Positions 1 to 8,420 of a stretch of 64,000 nucleotides of DNA are shown here, one piece after another. The notes beneath the pieces were generated by a model. That model made no database searches, had not been told where the DNA came from, and was given only the letters and a program-made list of their open reading frames with translations. A program made the translations under genes and the position numbers. How positions within the stretch are numbered: position 1 is the first letter of the stretch; each line of letters starts with the position of its first letter. Source of the DNA: Gammaproteobacteria bacterium (GTDB lineage Bacteria; Pseudomonadota; Gammaproteobacteria; Steroidobacterales; Rariloculaceae). The stretch lies in NCBI GenBank assembly GCA_022819855.1, contig JAJEGN010000007.1, positions 62,001 to 126,000 of the forward strand. Direction: 5' to 3'.

Positions 1-936
1 CCGAACGTCGGAACCGTCGCCCCCGCGGCGAACGAAGCCGAACCAGGTCGGCCTCGAAGCGTCCCATGACCAATGAATACCGCCGCGGTCCATCTGTGCC
101 TGGTCGAACGCCAGCGGGATCACGTAAAACACGATGTGGTTCCGTGTCACGGCGAAGTCATGCAGCATGCCGACGTAGGGCACTTCGATCTTCGCGTCCC
201 AGACCACCTCGCCCGCGGGCGTGATCTCGAACATCGATACGACGCGGCTGCCGTGGCCTTCCGCCTCGTAGCCGAAAGCGACCATGTTGCCGGTCTCCGA
301 GTCGATCTTCGGATGCGCGGTGAACGTCCTGCTCGGCAACTGGTCGTCGAAGGTGTAGTTCGGCACGAGCGTCTCGAGCGTGAGCAGATCGAGGGCCGAA
401 GGCGGACTGTCCTCCTTGAGCGCGAGCAACAGGTTCCTGTGATTGATGATGTGGGTGTTGGCCGTACTGCGGCTCAGGCCCGCGACGCTCGGGTCGTCCA
501 TCGACGGGTTGCGGTACATCGGAAACAGAATCCGGCCGGCTTCGTTCTGCGCGAGCCAGCGATCGTTCCTGACGAAGCGGCTGCGGTAGTCGACGCGGCC
601 GTTCCTGATGCGGAACATGCTGACGTGACCCTCGCCGTCGAACGGAATGTTGCCGGACTGAAGCGGATACTGAGGATCGGGACCGACGCGGTAGAAGGCG
701 CCGTTGAGGTCCGAAGGCACGGTACCCTCGACCTCGCAGTCGTGGATCGTGGCTTCGAGCTTGTATAGCGAAGCGGGACGCCGCATCGACGGGCGAAGCT
801 CCTCGTCGGGCGGCACGCCAGCTTGCTGCGCCCTCGCCTTGTCGGCCAAAAAACCGGCGGCGCCGACGCCGGCAGCGGCGCCGAGCACTCCGCCCATGAA
901 CGAGCGGCGGTCAAGATTCTTCGTGTCGTCGGTCAT
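1..936 (-). CDS. Carotenoid oxygenase family protein, Tat-exported, C-terminus outside window
   Basis: An open frame of 312 codons starts with ATG at 936 and runs off the left edge with no stop. The N-terminus has a twin-arginine signal (DRRSFMGG at about residues 9-16) and an Ala/Gly-rich hydrophobic stretch ending near KARAQ. Downstream are carotenoid cleavage dioxygenase features: FYRVGPDPQYP, FDGEGHVSMFRI, and two candidate iron-ligand histidines in TAHPKID and MLHDFAVTRNHIVF. The two remaining histidines of the family would lie outside the window. The family oxidatively cleaves carotenoids or stilbene/lignostilbene double bonds using non-haem Fe(II). The Tat signal suggests periplasmic action, perhaps on lignin-like phenolics, but the substrate is not visible. 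An AAGGG sequence precedes the start. It is divergent from the MBL gene. Confidence 0.88.
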   Translation of the reverse strand, partial: MTDDTKNLDRRSFMGGVLGAAAGVGAAGFLADKARAQQAGVPPDEELRPSMRRPASLYKLEATIHDCEVEGTVPSDLNGAFYRVGPDPQYPLQSGNIPFDGEGHVSMFRIRNGRVDYRSRFVRNDRWLAQNEAGRILFPMYRNPSMDDPSVAGLSRSTANTHIINHRNLLLALKEDSPPSALDLLTLETLVPNYTFDDQLPSRTFTAHPKIDSETGNMVAFGYEAEGHGSRVVSMFEITPAGEVVWDAKIEVPYVGMLHDFAVTRNHIVFYVIPLAFDQAQMDRGGIHWSWDASRPTWFGFVRRGGDGSDVR

Positions 937-1038
937 CGTCGGGCCCTTTGCGGCTGTGAGGCGGGAATCCGGCTAGTTTAGCTCAATTGGAGCGGCACAC
1001 CCGCTCCCGGTGTTCTCCAGCCCGACGTGAGTCTGGAC

Positions 1039-1093
1039 CGGCCGAAACGGCCGTCGCGGCCACCGGTCCGCCGGCCTGCCGGACCGGTGGCCG
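1039..1093. repeat. Two adjacent perfect stem-loops in the divergent spacer
   Basis: 1039-1053 is a 6-bp stem with an AAA loop (CGGCCG/AAA/CGGCCG). 1057-1093 is a perfect 14-bp inverted repeat (left arm CGGCCACCGGTCCG) with a 9-base loop. Both lie in the 196-bp spacer between the divergent carotenoid oxygenase and MBL genes, 40-95 bases before the MBL start. There is no T-run, so they are not canonical terminators. A structured mRNA leader or a protein-binding palindrome is possible. Confidence 0.6.
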
Positions 1094-1132
1094 GACGGCG
1101 AATCCGCGCAAGTCTCTGCTACCATCGACGCC

Positions 1133-2101
1133 ATGGCCGATCACAACGACCGCCGCGGTTTTCTGCGTCTCGTTTTCGGCGCGGCCTGTGCATCGGCGGC
1201 ATCCGGCGCGGGACTCGCCGGCTTCGCGCGGCCCGCCCTCGCCCAATCCGGAACCGCGACGATCGCGGCCGTTGACCTGGGGAACGGCCTGACCCGGATC
1301 ACGGGCGCAGGCGGCAACATGCTGCTCTTCACGGGCACGGGCGCGGCGGTGCTCGTCGACAGCGGAACTCCCGACGACGCGGTCGACCTCGGTGAATTCA
1401 TAGGCGGCATGCTGGGCGGCGCGCCCGTCGACGTGCTGTTCAACACCCATTGGCACGTCGAGCACACGGGAGCCAACGAGACCTTCGCTCGACAGGGCGC
1501 GAGAATCGTCGCGCACGAGAATACGCGACTCTGGATGAGCACGGAGTATTACGTGGACTGGCAGGATCGCACCTACCGGCCGCGCCCGCCCGCTGCGCTG
1601 CCGACGGAAACCTTCTTTTCGTCGGACCCGCAACCGATCGCGCTCGACATGGGCGGTGAACGCATCGAATACGGGCACCTGCGCGAGGCTCACACCGACG
1701 GCGACATCTACGTCTTCTTCCGCGACCGCAACGTCATCGCCACTGGGGATGTCGTCTCGGCCGGCGCCTATCCTGTCCTCGACTATGCGACCGGCGGCTG
1801 GATCGGCGGCCTCATGGACGCTACACGGAAGCTCATCGACCTCAGCGACAACGACACGATCATCGTGCCGGGGGCAGGACCCGAGCAGTCTCGCGGGCAC
1901 CTCGAGCGACAGTACGAGATGGTCGCAACCGTGCGTGAACGCGTCGAGACGATGATGCGGCAGGGCAGGAGCGCCGAAGAGATGCTTGCCGCGGGCGTGA
2001 CGGCGGAGTTCGATGCCGCATGGGGCCAGAACCGCGAGCGGTTCATCGCCAACGTCTACGGCGGCTTGTGGTGGCAGGGTCGGCTCGATGGCTCGCTCTA
2101 G
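1133..2101 (+). CDS. MBL-fold metallo-hydrolase, Tat-exported
   Basis: The 322-residue protein starts with a Tat signal (DRRGFLR at residues 6-12, cleavage likely after ARPALA near residue 37). The metallo-beta-lactamase metal site is NTHWHVEHTGAN, giving H106, H108 and H111. The usual aspartate of HxHxDH is glutamate here (E110). A later GDVVSAGAYP stretch contributes the bridging aspartate, and REAHTDGDIYVFF carries another likely ligand. The class is hydrolases such as quinoprotein-relay/SoxH-like or lactonase-like enzymes, and the substrate cannot be told. The end overlaps the next gene by 14 bases, so it is probably co-transcribed with the DUF1592/DUF1552 genes. Confidence 0.85.
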   Translation: MADHNDRRGFLRLVFGAACASAASGAGLAGFARPALAQSGTATIAAVDLGNGLTRITGAGGNMLLFTGTGAAVLVDSGTPDDAVDLGEFIGGMLGGAPVDVLFNTHWHVEHTGANETFARQGARIVAHENTRLWMSTEYYVDWQDRTYRPRPPAALPTETFFSSDPQPIALDMGGERIEYGHLREAHTDGDIYVFFRDRNVIATGDVVSAGAYPVLDYATGGWIGGLMDATRKLIDLSDNDTIIVPGAGPEQSRGHLERQYEMVATVRERVETMMRQGRSAEEMLAAGVTAEFDAAWGQNRERFIANVYGGLWWQGRLDGSL

Positions 2102-4556
2102 ATCCGATACAAGACCCTCGCGTCGGGACCGCCTGCGCCTGGCCGCGGCGATTGCCGGCCTCGCGCTGCTTGCCGGCTGCGCGCAACGGAACGAGCCACC
2201 GGGCGCCGCCGTCGCGGACCACTGGCAGCTCCTTGCGGGCTACTGCGCGGACTGCCACAACGATACCGAATACGCGGCCGATCTCTCGTTCGACGCCGCC
2301 GTCCCCGGCGACATCGCCGTCGATCCCGAAACCTGGGAGAAAGTCGTACGGAAGCTGCGCGGCGACCTCATGCCGCCGCCCGGCGGGCCGAGGCCCGCTG
2401 GCGCACGAGTCGACGCTTTCGTCACGTCGCTGGAAAACGCGCTTGACGCGGCTGCTGCGACGCGGGGACCGACGCCCGGCCACGTCGCGCCGCATCGTCT
2501 GAACCGCACCGAGTACGCCAGAGCCATCGAGGATCTCTTCGGCATCCGCATCGATGCCGCCGCGCTGTTGCCGCAGGACATCGCGAGCGAGGGTTTCGAC
2601 AACATCGCCGAGGTACTGAGCGTTTCGCCGACTCACCTCGATCAGTACCTCGCGGCAGCCCGCGACATCAGCATCCGCGCGGTCGGCGAAGCCGCCCCCG
2701 AACTCGCCAGGGCGAACTATCGTTCCGACCGCGAGAACCGCACCACACATGTCGCCGGGCTGCCGCTCGGGACGCGCGGCGGGCTGGCGGTCGAGCACTA
2801 CTTCCCCGCCGACGGCGACTACGAAATCAGCCTCAACATCTCCTCGATCCCGGGCGCGGAGTTGCGCGGCTATCCGTACGGCTGGCTCGAATACCGCCAC
2901 CGGCCCATCGTCACGATCGACGGGGTCAATATCTTCGAAGACTTCATCGGCGGCGAGGAAGACTCGAGAACGCTCGATCAGGAGCAGATCCAGGGCGTAG
3001 AACGCATCAGGAACCGCTTCCGGAATATCCGCGTGAACGTCACGGCCGGCGAGCATGTCGTCGGAGCAAGCTTTGTGGCGCGCAGTTTCGCCGAGGGCGA
3101 TTATCTGCTCAGCGCCCTGACGCCCGGCGAAGGCGTACCGGACGTTCCGAGGCTCTACGGCCTCGAGATCATCGGTCCTTACGACGCGACCGGAATCGGC
3201 GGATCGACCGCGAGCCGAGAGCGGATCTTCGTCTGCTACCCGAACGACGCGGGCGAAGAGCGGCCATGCGCGCGAACGATTCTCGAGAACCTTGCCTACC
3301 GGGCGTTTCGCCGTCCCATCGACGACACCGACATCGAACCGCTGCTCGGCTTCTATGACGCCGGGCGCACCGCAGGCGGTGACTTTGAGGCGGGCATCCA
3401 GAGAGGCGTCATGGCCGTGCTCGCAAGCACCAGGTTCCTCTACCGAACGGAGCCCGGCGATCCCCCGGCAGGGCTCGCTGCGGGCGCCGCCTATACCATC
3501 GATGACCTCGAACTCGCGTGGCGGCTCGCTTTCTTCATGTGGAGCCAGGGTCCCGACGAGGCGCTGCTCGCACTCGCCGGGCGCAGCGAACTCAACGATC
3601 CGCAAGTACTCCGGCAGCAGGTCGAACGCATGCTCGCCGATCCGCGCTCGGACTCGCTCGTGACGAACTTCGCATTCCAGTGGCTCGACGTTCGCCGGGT
3701 CGACGCGATCGATCCGGACGCACGGCTTTACCCGAACTTCGACGAGGATTTGCGCCGCGCCTTCCGGCAGGAGATGGAGTTGTTTCTCGACAGCATCCTG
3801 CGCGAGGAGCGAAGCGTGCTCGACCTGCTCACGGCGAACCACACCTTCGTCAACGAAAGGCTCGCGCGCCACTACGGCATCGACAGCGTCCGCGGCGATC
3901 GCTTCCGGCGTGTGGAGCTTGAGGATTCACGGCGCTTTGGACTGTTCGGCAAGGCCAGTTTGCACATGGTGACTTCCTATCCCGACCGAACCTCGCCCGT
4001 GTTGCGCGGCGAATGGATCATGGAGCAGCTTCTCGGGACGCCACCCGCCTCGGTACCGGCCGGAGTCGAGACCGATCTGACCCCGCCGCCCGGCGATATC
4101 CCGCGCACCGTTCGCGAGCGCCTCGCGCGCCACCGCACGGAGTCCTCCTGCAACCACTGTCATGGCGTCATCGACCCGCTCGGCCAGGCGCTCGAGAACT
4201 TCAACGTCGTCGGCGAATGGCGCGAACGCGAACGCGAGAACGGCCTGCCGATCGACTCGAGCGGCGAACTCGCCGACGGCACGCCCGTCAACAATCCCGA
4301 CCAGTTGCGCCGCGCGCTTGCGGCACAACCGGAACTCTTCGTTCAGTCACTGACCGAGAAGCTCATGACCTACGCGCTCGGGCGGGGGCTTGCGTACTAC
4401 GACATGCCGACTGTCCGCGCGATCGTGGCTGAAGCCGCGGCGGCAGGCTATAGTTTCCGGTCGATCGTCCTTGGTATCGCCAGCAGCGAAGCGTTCCGGA
4501 TGCGAGCGGTCCCCGCTGCGGGAACCGGCGAAGCGCTGCAGGCGCAGGGGGACTGA
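2088..4556 (+). CDS. DUF1592-family di-heme lipoprotein (planctomycete cytochrome-like)
   Basis: The start chosen is ATG 2088, which gives an 822-residue protein beginning with an Arg-rich segment and a lipoprotein signal (LALLAGCAQ, lipidated Cys31). An upstream start at 2013 would read through the MBL gene in another frame. Two CxxCH haem sites are visible: YCADCHNDTE at residues 53-57 and SSCNHCHGVIDPLG near residue 690. Between and around them are segments characteristic of the DUF1587/1595/1592/1588/1585 modules, for example HRLNRTEYARAIEDLFGI and RTSPVLRGEWIMEQLLGTPP. These proteins are abundant in Planctomycetes and many environmental Gammaproteobacteria, and are nearly always next to a DUF1552 gene. 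Their biochemical role is not established. A periplasm-facing, membrane-anchored c-type cytochrome is the safest reading. Confidence 0.9.
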   Translation: MARSRSDTRPSRRDRLRLAAAIAGLALLAGCAQRNEPPGAAVADHWQLLAGYCADCHNDTEYAADLSFDAAVPGDIAVDPETWEKVVRKLRGDLMPPPGGPRPAGARVDAFVTSLENALDAAAATRGPTPGHVAPHRLNRTEYARAIEDLFGIRIDAAALLPQDIASEGFDNIAEVLSVSPTHLDQYLAAARDISIRAVGEAAPELARANYRSDRENRTTHVAGLPLGTRGGLAVEHYFPADGDYEISLNISSIPGAELRGYPYGWLEYRHRPIVTIDGVNIFEDFIGGEEDSRTLDQEQIQGVERIRNRFRNIRVNVTAGEHVVGASFVARSFAEGDYLLSALTPGEGVPDVPRLYGLEIIGPYDATGIGGSTASRERIFVCYPNDAGEERPCARTILENLAYRAFRRPIDDTDIEPLLGFYDAGRTAGGDFEAGIQRGVMAVLASTRFLYRTEPGDPPAGLAAGAAYTIDDLELAWRLAFFMWSQGPDEALLALAGRSELNDPQVLRQQVERMLADPRSDSLVTNFAFQWLDVRRVDAIDPDARLYPNFDEDLRRAFRQEMELFLDSILREERSVLDLLTANHTFVNERLARHYGIDSVRGDRFRRVELEDSRRFGLFGKASLHMVTSYPDRTSPVLRGEWIMEQLLGTPPASVPAGVETDLTPPPGDIPRTVRERLARHRTESSCNHCHGVIDPLGQALENFNVVGEWRERERENGLPIDSSGELADGTPVNNPDQLRRALAAQPELFVQSLTEKLMTYALGRGLAYYDMPTVRAIVAEAAAAGYSFRSIVLGIASSEAFRMRAVPAAGTGEALQAQGD

Positions 4557-4558
4557 GC

Positions 4559-5905
4559 ATGTTCATCACGAAGAAGCACATGTCGCGGCGCATGCTCCTG
4601 CGAGCCGGCGGTGCGTCGATCGGATTGCCGCTGCTGAACGCGATGGTGCCTGCGGCGACCGCACTCGCGCAGACGGCGGCCCGGCCGACGCCGCGCATGG
4701 GCTTCTTCTACCTGCCTCACGGCGCGATCATGGACAACACGCGCTTCGGCGCGGAAATGAACCGCTGGACGCCCGATATCGAAGGTCCGGACTTCGACTT
4801 CAAACCGATCCTCGAACCGCTGGCCCCGCACCGCGATCATCTGACCGTCGTCAGCGGTCTCGGCAACAAGCCGGCCGAGAGTTCCGCGGTGCACGCGATC
4901 GTGCCCGCGACCTGGCTCTCCTGCGAGCACCCGCGGCAAAGCCACGCACCTTTCGCCGGCGTCACCGTCGACCAGGTCGCCGCCGCCCGCATCGGTCAGG
5001 ATACGCCGCTGCCGTCGCTCGAACTCGCCACCGAGGAGGAAGGCGGCGGCGCGGCCTGTGACGGGACCTACGGTTGCAGCTACGGGCGGACGATCTCCTT
5101 CCGTGCGCCAACGACTCCGATGCCGATGGAGTTCGAGCCGCGCAAGGCCTTCGAAAAGATATTCGGCCGCGGCAGGACCCCGGAGCAACGCAGCGAAGTC
5201 GCCAACGATTACCGCAGCCTGCTCGACATGGTTGCCGGCGAAGCGGCCGATCTGCAACGCAAGCTCGGCCCCGCCGACCGCGTTCTCGTCGACGACTATC
5301 TCGCAAGCGTGCGCGAGATCGAGCGCCGCGTCGAACTGCTCGGCCAACGCGATCTCTCGACGGTCGACCTGCCCGAGGTGCCCGTCGCGCGGCCGGACTT
5401 CGACGATCTCATCCGCCTCATGCACGACCTCATCGTCGCGGCGTTCCAGGCGAACATGACGCGCATCGTGAGCTTCATGCTCGCGGCCGAAGTCAGCAAT
5501 CAGCCGTACACGCACGTCGGCATCCCGGATGCCTTCCACCCGCTGTCGCACCACGCCGAGAACAAGGGCTCGATGGAGAAGCTCGTCGTCGTGCAGCGCT
5601 ACCACTCGCAGGTCTTCGCCGACTTCCTCACGAAACTCGCCGACATTCCCGACGGCGACGGCGGTTCCGTGCTCGACAACTCGATCCTGCTCTACGGCAG
5701 CAACATGAGCAACAGCAACTCGCACAACAACTTCCCGCTGCCGACGCTGGTCGCCGGCCGCGGCGGCGGCACGATCAGGGGCAACCAGCACCTGCGCTAT
5801 CCGGACCGCACGCCGCTTGCGAACCTGCTGCTGACGTTGCTGAACCGCGCCGGGGTCCCGGCGGAATCGGTCGGCGACAGCACCGGCGAACTGTCCGAGG
5901 TGTAA
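4559..5905 (+). CDS. DUF1552 domain-containing exported protein
   Basis: The ATG lies two bases after the DUF1592 stop, so the genes are co-transcribed. The 448-residue protein has a Tat-like signal (MSRRMLLRAGGAS, then GLPLLNAM). The body shows family sequences such as RMGFFYLPHGAIMDNT and DDYLASVREIERRVELL, and near the C-terminus LYGSNMSNSNSHNN and LPTLVAGRGGG. The fold is related to DUF1501/sulfatase-like exported proteins. Family function is unknown. The constant pairing with DUF1592 suggests the two form one periplasmic redox or hydrolytic unit. A glycine/cysteine-containing loop (ACDGTYGCSYG, about residues 167-177) may hold a disulfide. Confidence 0.88.
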   Translation: MFITKKHMSRRMLLRAGGASIGLPLLNAMVPAATALAQTAARPTPRMGFFYLPHGAIMDNTRFGAEMNRWTPDIEGPDFDFKPILEPLAPHRDHLTVVSGLGNKPAESSAVHAIVPATWLSCEHPRQSHAPFAGVTVDQVAAARIGQDTPLPSLELATEEEGGGAACDGTYGCSYGRTISFRAPTTPMPMEFEPRKAFEKIFGRGRTPEQRSEVANDYRSLLDMVAGEAADLQRKLGPADRVLVDDYLASVREIERRVELLGQRDLSTVDLPEVPVARPDFDDLIRLMHDLIVAAFQANMTRIVSFMLAAEVSNQPYTHVGIPDAFHPLSHHAENKGSMEKLVVVQRYHSQVFADFLTKLADIPDGDGGSVLDNSILLYGSNMSNSNSHNNFPLPTLVAGRGGGTIRGNQHLRYPDRTPLANLLLTLLNRAGVPAESVGDSTGELSEV

Positions 5906-5994
5906 CGGCACGTGGCACCCGGCGCGCTACGTTTGCGGAAGACCGCCCCGCCGCTCTTCGTGGAACGCGGGACTTGCGCCGAGGATCGCCGGCC

Positions 5995-7734
5995 GTGACC
6001 GTCACCGGACGCAGGTCGTCGGTGCGCGGTTCGTGGCTGATCGCCGTCATTGCGCTGGCGGCGCTCGAGTTCGTCTCCACGGCCGCGCGGTCCGACGACG
6101 CGCTCATTGACGCGGTGAGCCGGAACGACGTCGCGGCCGCCCGAGCGGCGCTCGAACAGGGCGCCGACGCCGCGACGCCCGCAGCCGACGGCACGACGGC
6201 GCTGCACTGGGCCGTCTACCACGACAAGCTCGCACTCGTCGAGGCACTCCTCGCGGCCGGAGCCGATGCGAATGCCGCCAATGACTACGGCTCGACACCG
6301 CTCGGCGAGGCTGCGGTCGTCGGCAACGTGGCCGTCATCGAAAGGCTCCTGGACTCCGGCGCCGAGATCGATGCTCCGGGCGCCGACGGCCAGACACCGC
6401 TCATGGTGCTTGCCCGTTCGAACCACGTCGACGCCGCGCGCCTGCTGATCGAGCGCGGCGCAAACGTCAACGCGAGAGAGTCCTGGCGCAATCAGACCGC
6501 CCTGATGTGGGCGGCAGCCCAACGGCAGCCCGCACTGGTCGCACTCCTCATCGAGCATGGCGCCGATGTCGACGCGCGCTCGGCCGTCAACGACTGGCCC
6601 CGCCAGGTCACCGGCGAGCCGCGGCGCATGTACCGGCCGTTCGGTGGTCTGACGCCATTGCTGTTCGCGGCGCGCGAAGGCTGTGTGGAGTGTGCGCGGC
6701 TGCTCGTCGAAGCCGGGGCCGACATCGATCTCGCGGACCCGAAGAACGTGACCCCGCTGTTCCTTGCGATCGACAACTTCAATTTCGACGTCGCGAAATC
6801 GCTCATCGAAGCCGGCGCGAATCCGAACAAGTGGGACTGGCTCGGACGCTCGCCGATCTACTCGGCCGTCGACGTCAACACGTTGCCGCGCGGCGGGCGG
6901 CCCGACCGGTCCTCCGTCGACTCGACAACGAGCCTCGAGATCATCGCGATGCTGCTCGAGGCCGGCGCGAACCCCAACGTTCAGTTGAAGATGCACCCGA
7001 TCTGGCGGCACATCGGCGACGACCGCGGCTGCGACATGATGCTGTCGATCGGCGCAACGCCGCTGCTGCGGGCGGCCAAGACGTTCGACACGGCCGCGAT
7101 GCGGCTCCTGATCGACCACGGCGCGCTGCTCGAGCTGCCGAACGACGGCGGCATCACCCCGGTCATGGCGGCCGCGGGCCACGGGTCCATCGAGTGCGAT
7201 CCACGCGGCTACGGGCCCGGCATTCCGCATTACCTTGCGCCCGACGTGGAGGAGAAATCGATCGAAGCGGTGACGCTGCTGCTCGATGCAGGCGCCGGCA
7301 TCAACGCCCGGACGACGGCCCGGACCGCAGGCTCGCGAGGGGTGGGACGAACGGCACTGTACGGCGCGGCATTCTGGGGATGGAACGCCGTTGTCGAGGC
7401 GCTCGTCGCGCGTGGAGCACGAATCGATATCGCCGACACGGACGGCCTCACGCCGGTCGACGCCGCGCTGGGCCGAGCCGGAGGCCACGGGCGCGGCGCG
7501 ACGATCGAAGTCTTCGAGGATACGGCGCAGCTTCTGGAACGACTGTGCGCCGAACAGACGAACTGCAACCTTGACGCTCCGGAATCGGTGACGCTCACGA
7601 ACGCGGGAGAGCGGCGGGCGATGGCCACCCAGGACGTGGATGTCGCTGGCGGCGACCCGCGACAGGATTCTGCTGCGCGGGTCGATGCCGCGGTTCACCC
7701 GAAACGACCGCCCGAGCAGCGCCGCGTGTCTTGA
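5995..7734 (+). CDS. Exported ankyrin-repeat protein
   Basis: The start chosen is GTG 5995, which gives 579 residues with a signal peptide (RGSWLIAVIALAALEF, cleaved near TAARS). Longer in-frame starts run over the DUF1552 gene. About nine ankyrin repeats follow, with typical GTTALHWAVYHDKLALVEAL, GQTPLMVLARSNHVDAARLL and NQTALMWAAAQRQPALVALL units, each carrying G-A-D/N turns. An interruption with QVTGEPRRMYRPFGG sits mid-protein, and the tail beyond the last repeat (about 100 residues) is low complexity. Exported ankyrin proteins act as protein-binding scaffolds. The position 89 bp after the DUF1552 stop suggests it serves the DUF1592/1552 pair. No enzymatic motif was seen. Confidence 0.87.
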   Translation: MTVTGRRSSVRGSWLIAVIALAALEFVSTAARSDDALIDAVSRNDVAAARAALEQGADAATPAADGTTALHWAVYHDKLALVEALLAAGADANAANDYGSTPLGEAAVVGNVAVIERLLDSGAEIDAPGADGQTPLMVLARSNHVDAARLLIERGANVNARESWRNQTALMWAAAQRQPALVALLIEHGADVDARSAVNDWPRQVTGEPRRMYRPFGGLTPLLFAAREGCVECARLLVEAGADIDLADPKNVTPLFLAIDNFNFDVAKSLIEAGANPNKWDWLGRSPIYSAVDVNTLPRGGRPDRSSVDSTTSLEIIAMLLEAGANPNVQLKMHPIWRHIGDDRGCDMMLSIGATPLLRAAKTFDTAAMRLLIDHGALLELPNDGGITPVMAAAGHGSIECDPRGYGPGIPHYLAPDVEEKSIEAVTLLLDAGAGINARTTARTAGSRGVGRTALYGAAFWGWNAVVEALVARGARIDIADTDGLTPVDAALGRAGGHGRGATIEVFEDTAQLLERLCAEQTNCNLDAPESVTLTNAGERRAMATQDVDVAGGDPRQDSAARVDAAVHPKRPPEQRRVS

Positions 7735-8354
7735 GCGCCCCCGCAGGCTTCCGACGTTTCGAGCTCGATGAGCGGCATGGCCTCTTCCGGGGCCGCCTGC
7801 CGGACCGGCTGATCCCCGACTGCGCCGGTTTCGAGGCGCTCTGGTCGCTGCATCCCGCCGAGTATCACGTCATCCGCGTGCACCATCGCCTCGTCAGGAC
7901 GCCGCGCTGGCAACAGGCCTACGGCAGAAGCTACGTTTTCAGCGGCACCGAAAGCCCGGCACTGCCGATCCCCGCACTACTCGCTCCGTTACACGACTGG
8001 TGCCGGGCGACCGTCGATGCACGGCTCAACGGTCTGCTGCTGAACTGGTACGACGGCGCGCTCGGCCACTACATCAGCGCCCATCGCGACAGCCGGCGCA
8101 AGCTCATTGCCGACGCGCCGATCGTGACGGTGTCGTTCGGCGAGGAACGCGTGTTCCGCCTGCGCCCCTATCGCGGCAAGGGCTACACCGATCTCGAGGC
8201 CCGCGACGGGGACGTGTTCCTCATGCCCTACCGGACGAATCTTGCCTGGACGCACGAACTGCCGCGGTTCAGTCGTTATGGCGGGCGCAGGATCTCGGTG
8301 ACGGTACGTGCGTTCGGACCGCAGGAACCGTGCAGACGCGGGCGAAACGCGTAG
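7731..8354 (+). CDS. AlkB-like Fe(II)/2-oxoglutarate dioxygenase
   Basis: The start is TTG 7731, overlapping the ankyrin stop in a TTGA junction, which indicates translational coupling. The 207-residue protein has AlkB features: NWYDGALGHYISAHRDSRRK with the metal pair H118 and D120, TVSFGEERVFRLRP, MPYRTNLAWTHELP with distal H175, and YGGRRISVTVRAF with the 2-oxoglutarate-binding arginine (R186 or R187). There is no N-terminal Ada-type domain. AlkB enzymes demethylate N-alkylated nucleic-acid bases, and some homologues act on RNA or protein. The enzyme is cytoplasmic with no signal peptide. Its position behind an exported cluster is unexpected and may be simple operon hitch-hiking. Confidence 0.88.
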   Translation: MSAPAGFRRFELDERHGLFRGRLPDRLIPDCAGFEALWSLHPAEYHVIRVHHRLVRTPRWQQAYGRSYVFSGTESPALPIPALLAPLHDWCRATVDARLNGLLLNWYDGALGHYISAHRDSRRKLIADAPIVTVSFGEERVFRLRPYRGKGYTDLEARDGDVFLMPYRTNLAWTHELPRFSRYGGRRISVTVRAFGPQEPCRRGRNA

Positions 8355-8420
8355 CGCCGGGTGGCCGTACTTCTTCGCAGCACGGACGTCAGATCGCGCT
8401 GAACGGCCGTTCGGCCCCGG

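Noticed and set aside
73..768. Plus-strand frame at the left edge
   Set aside because: The minus strand encodes a convincing carotenoid oxygenase with Tat signal and conserved histidine motifs over the same bases.
2043..3872. Long antisense open frame under the DUF1592 gene
   Set aside because: Rich in Arg, Asp and Glu with no motif, signal or ribosome site. High-GC codon bias commonly opens the opposite strand, and the plus-strand gene has clear haem sites and domains.
5074..5994. Upstream extension of the ankyrin frame into the DUF1552 gene
   Set aside because: The extension is Arg-rich, out of frame with DUF1552, and lies before a clear signal peptide beginning at GTG 5995.
4448..7698. 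Antisense frames under the DUF1552 and ankyrin genes
   Set aside because: No recognisable protein features; mirror images of GC-rich coding strands.
8399..8410. Palindrome GAACGGCCGTTC between convergent genes as a terminator
   Set aside because: Stem too short without a loop and no T-run; chance occurrence is likely in GC-rich DNA.
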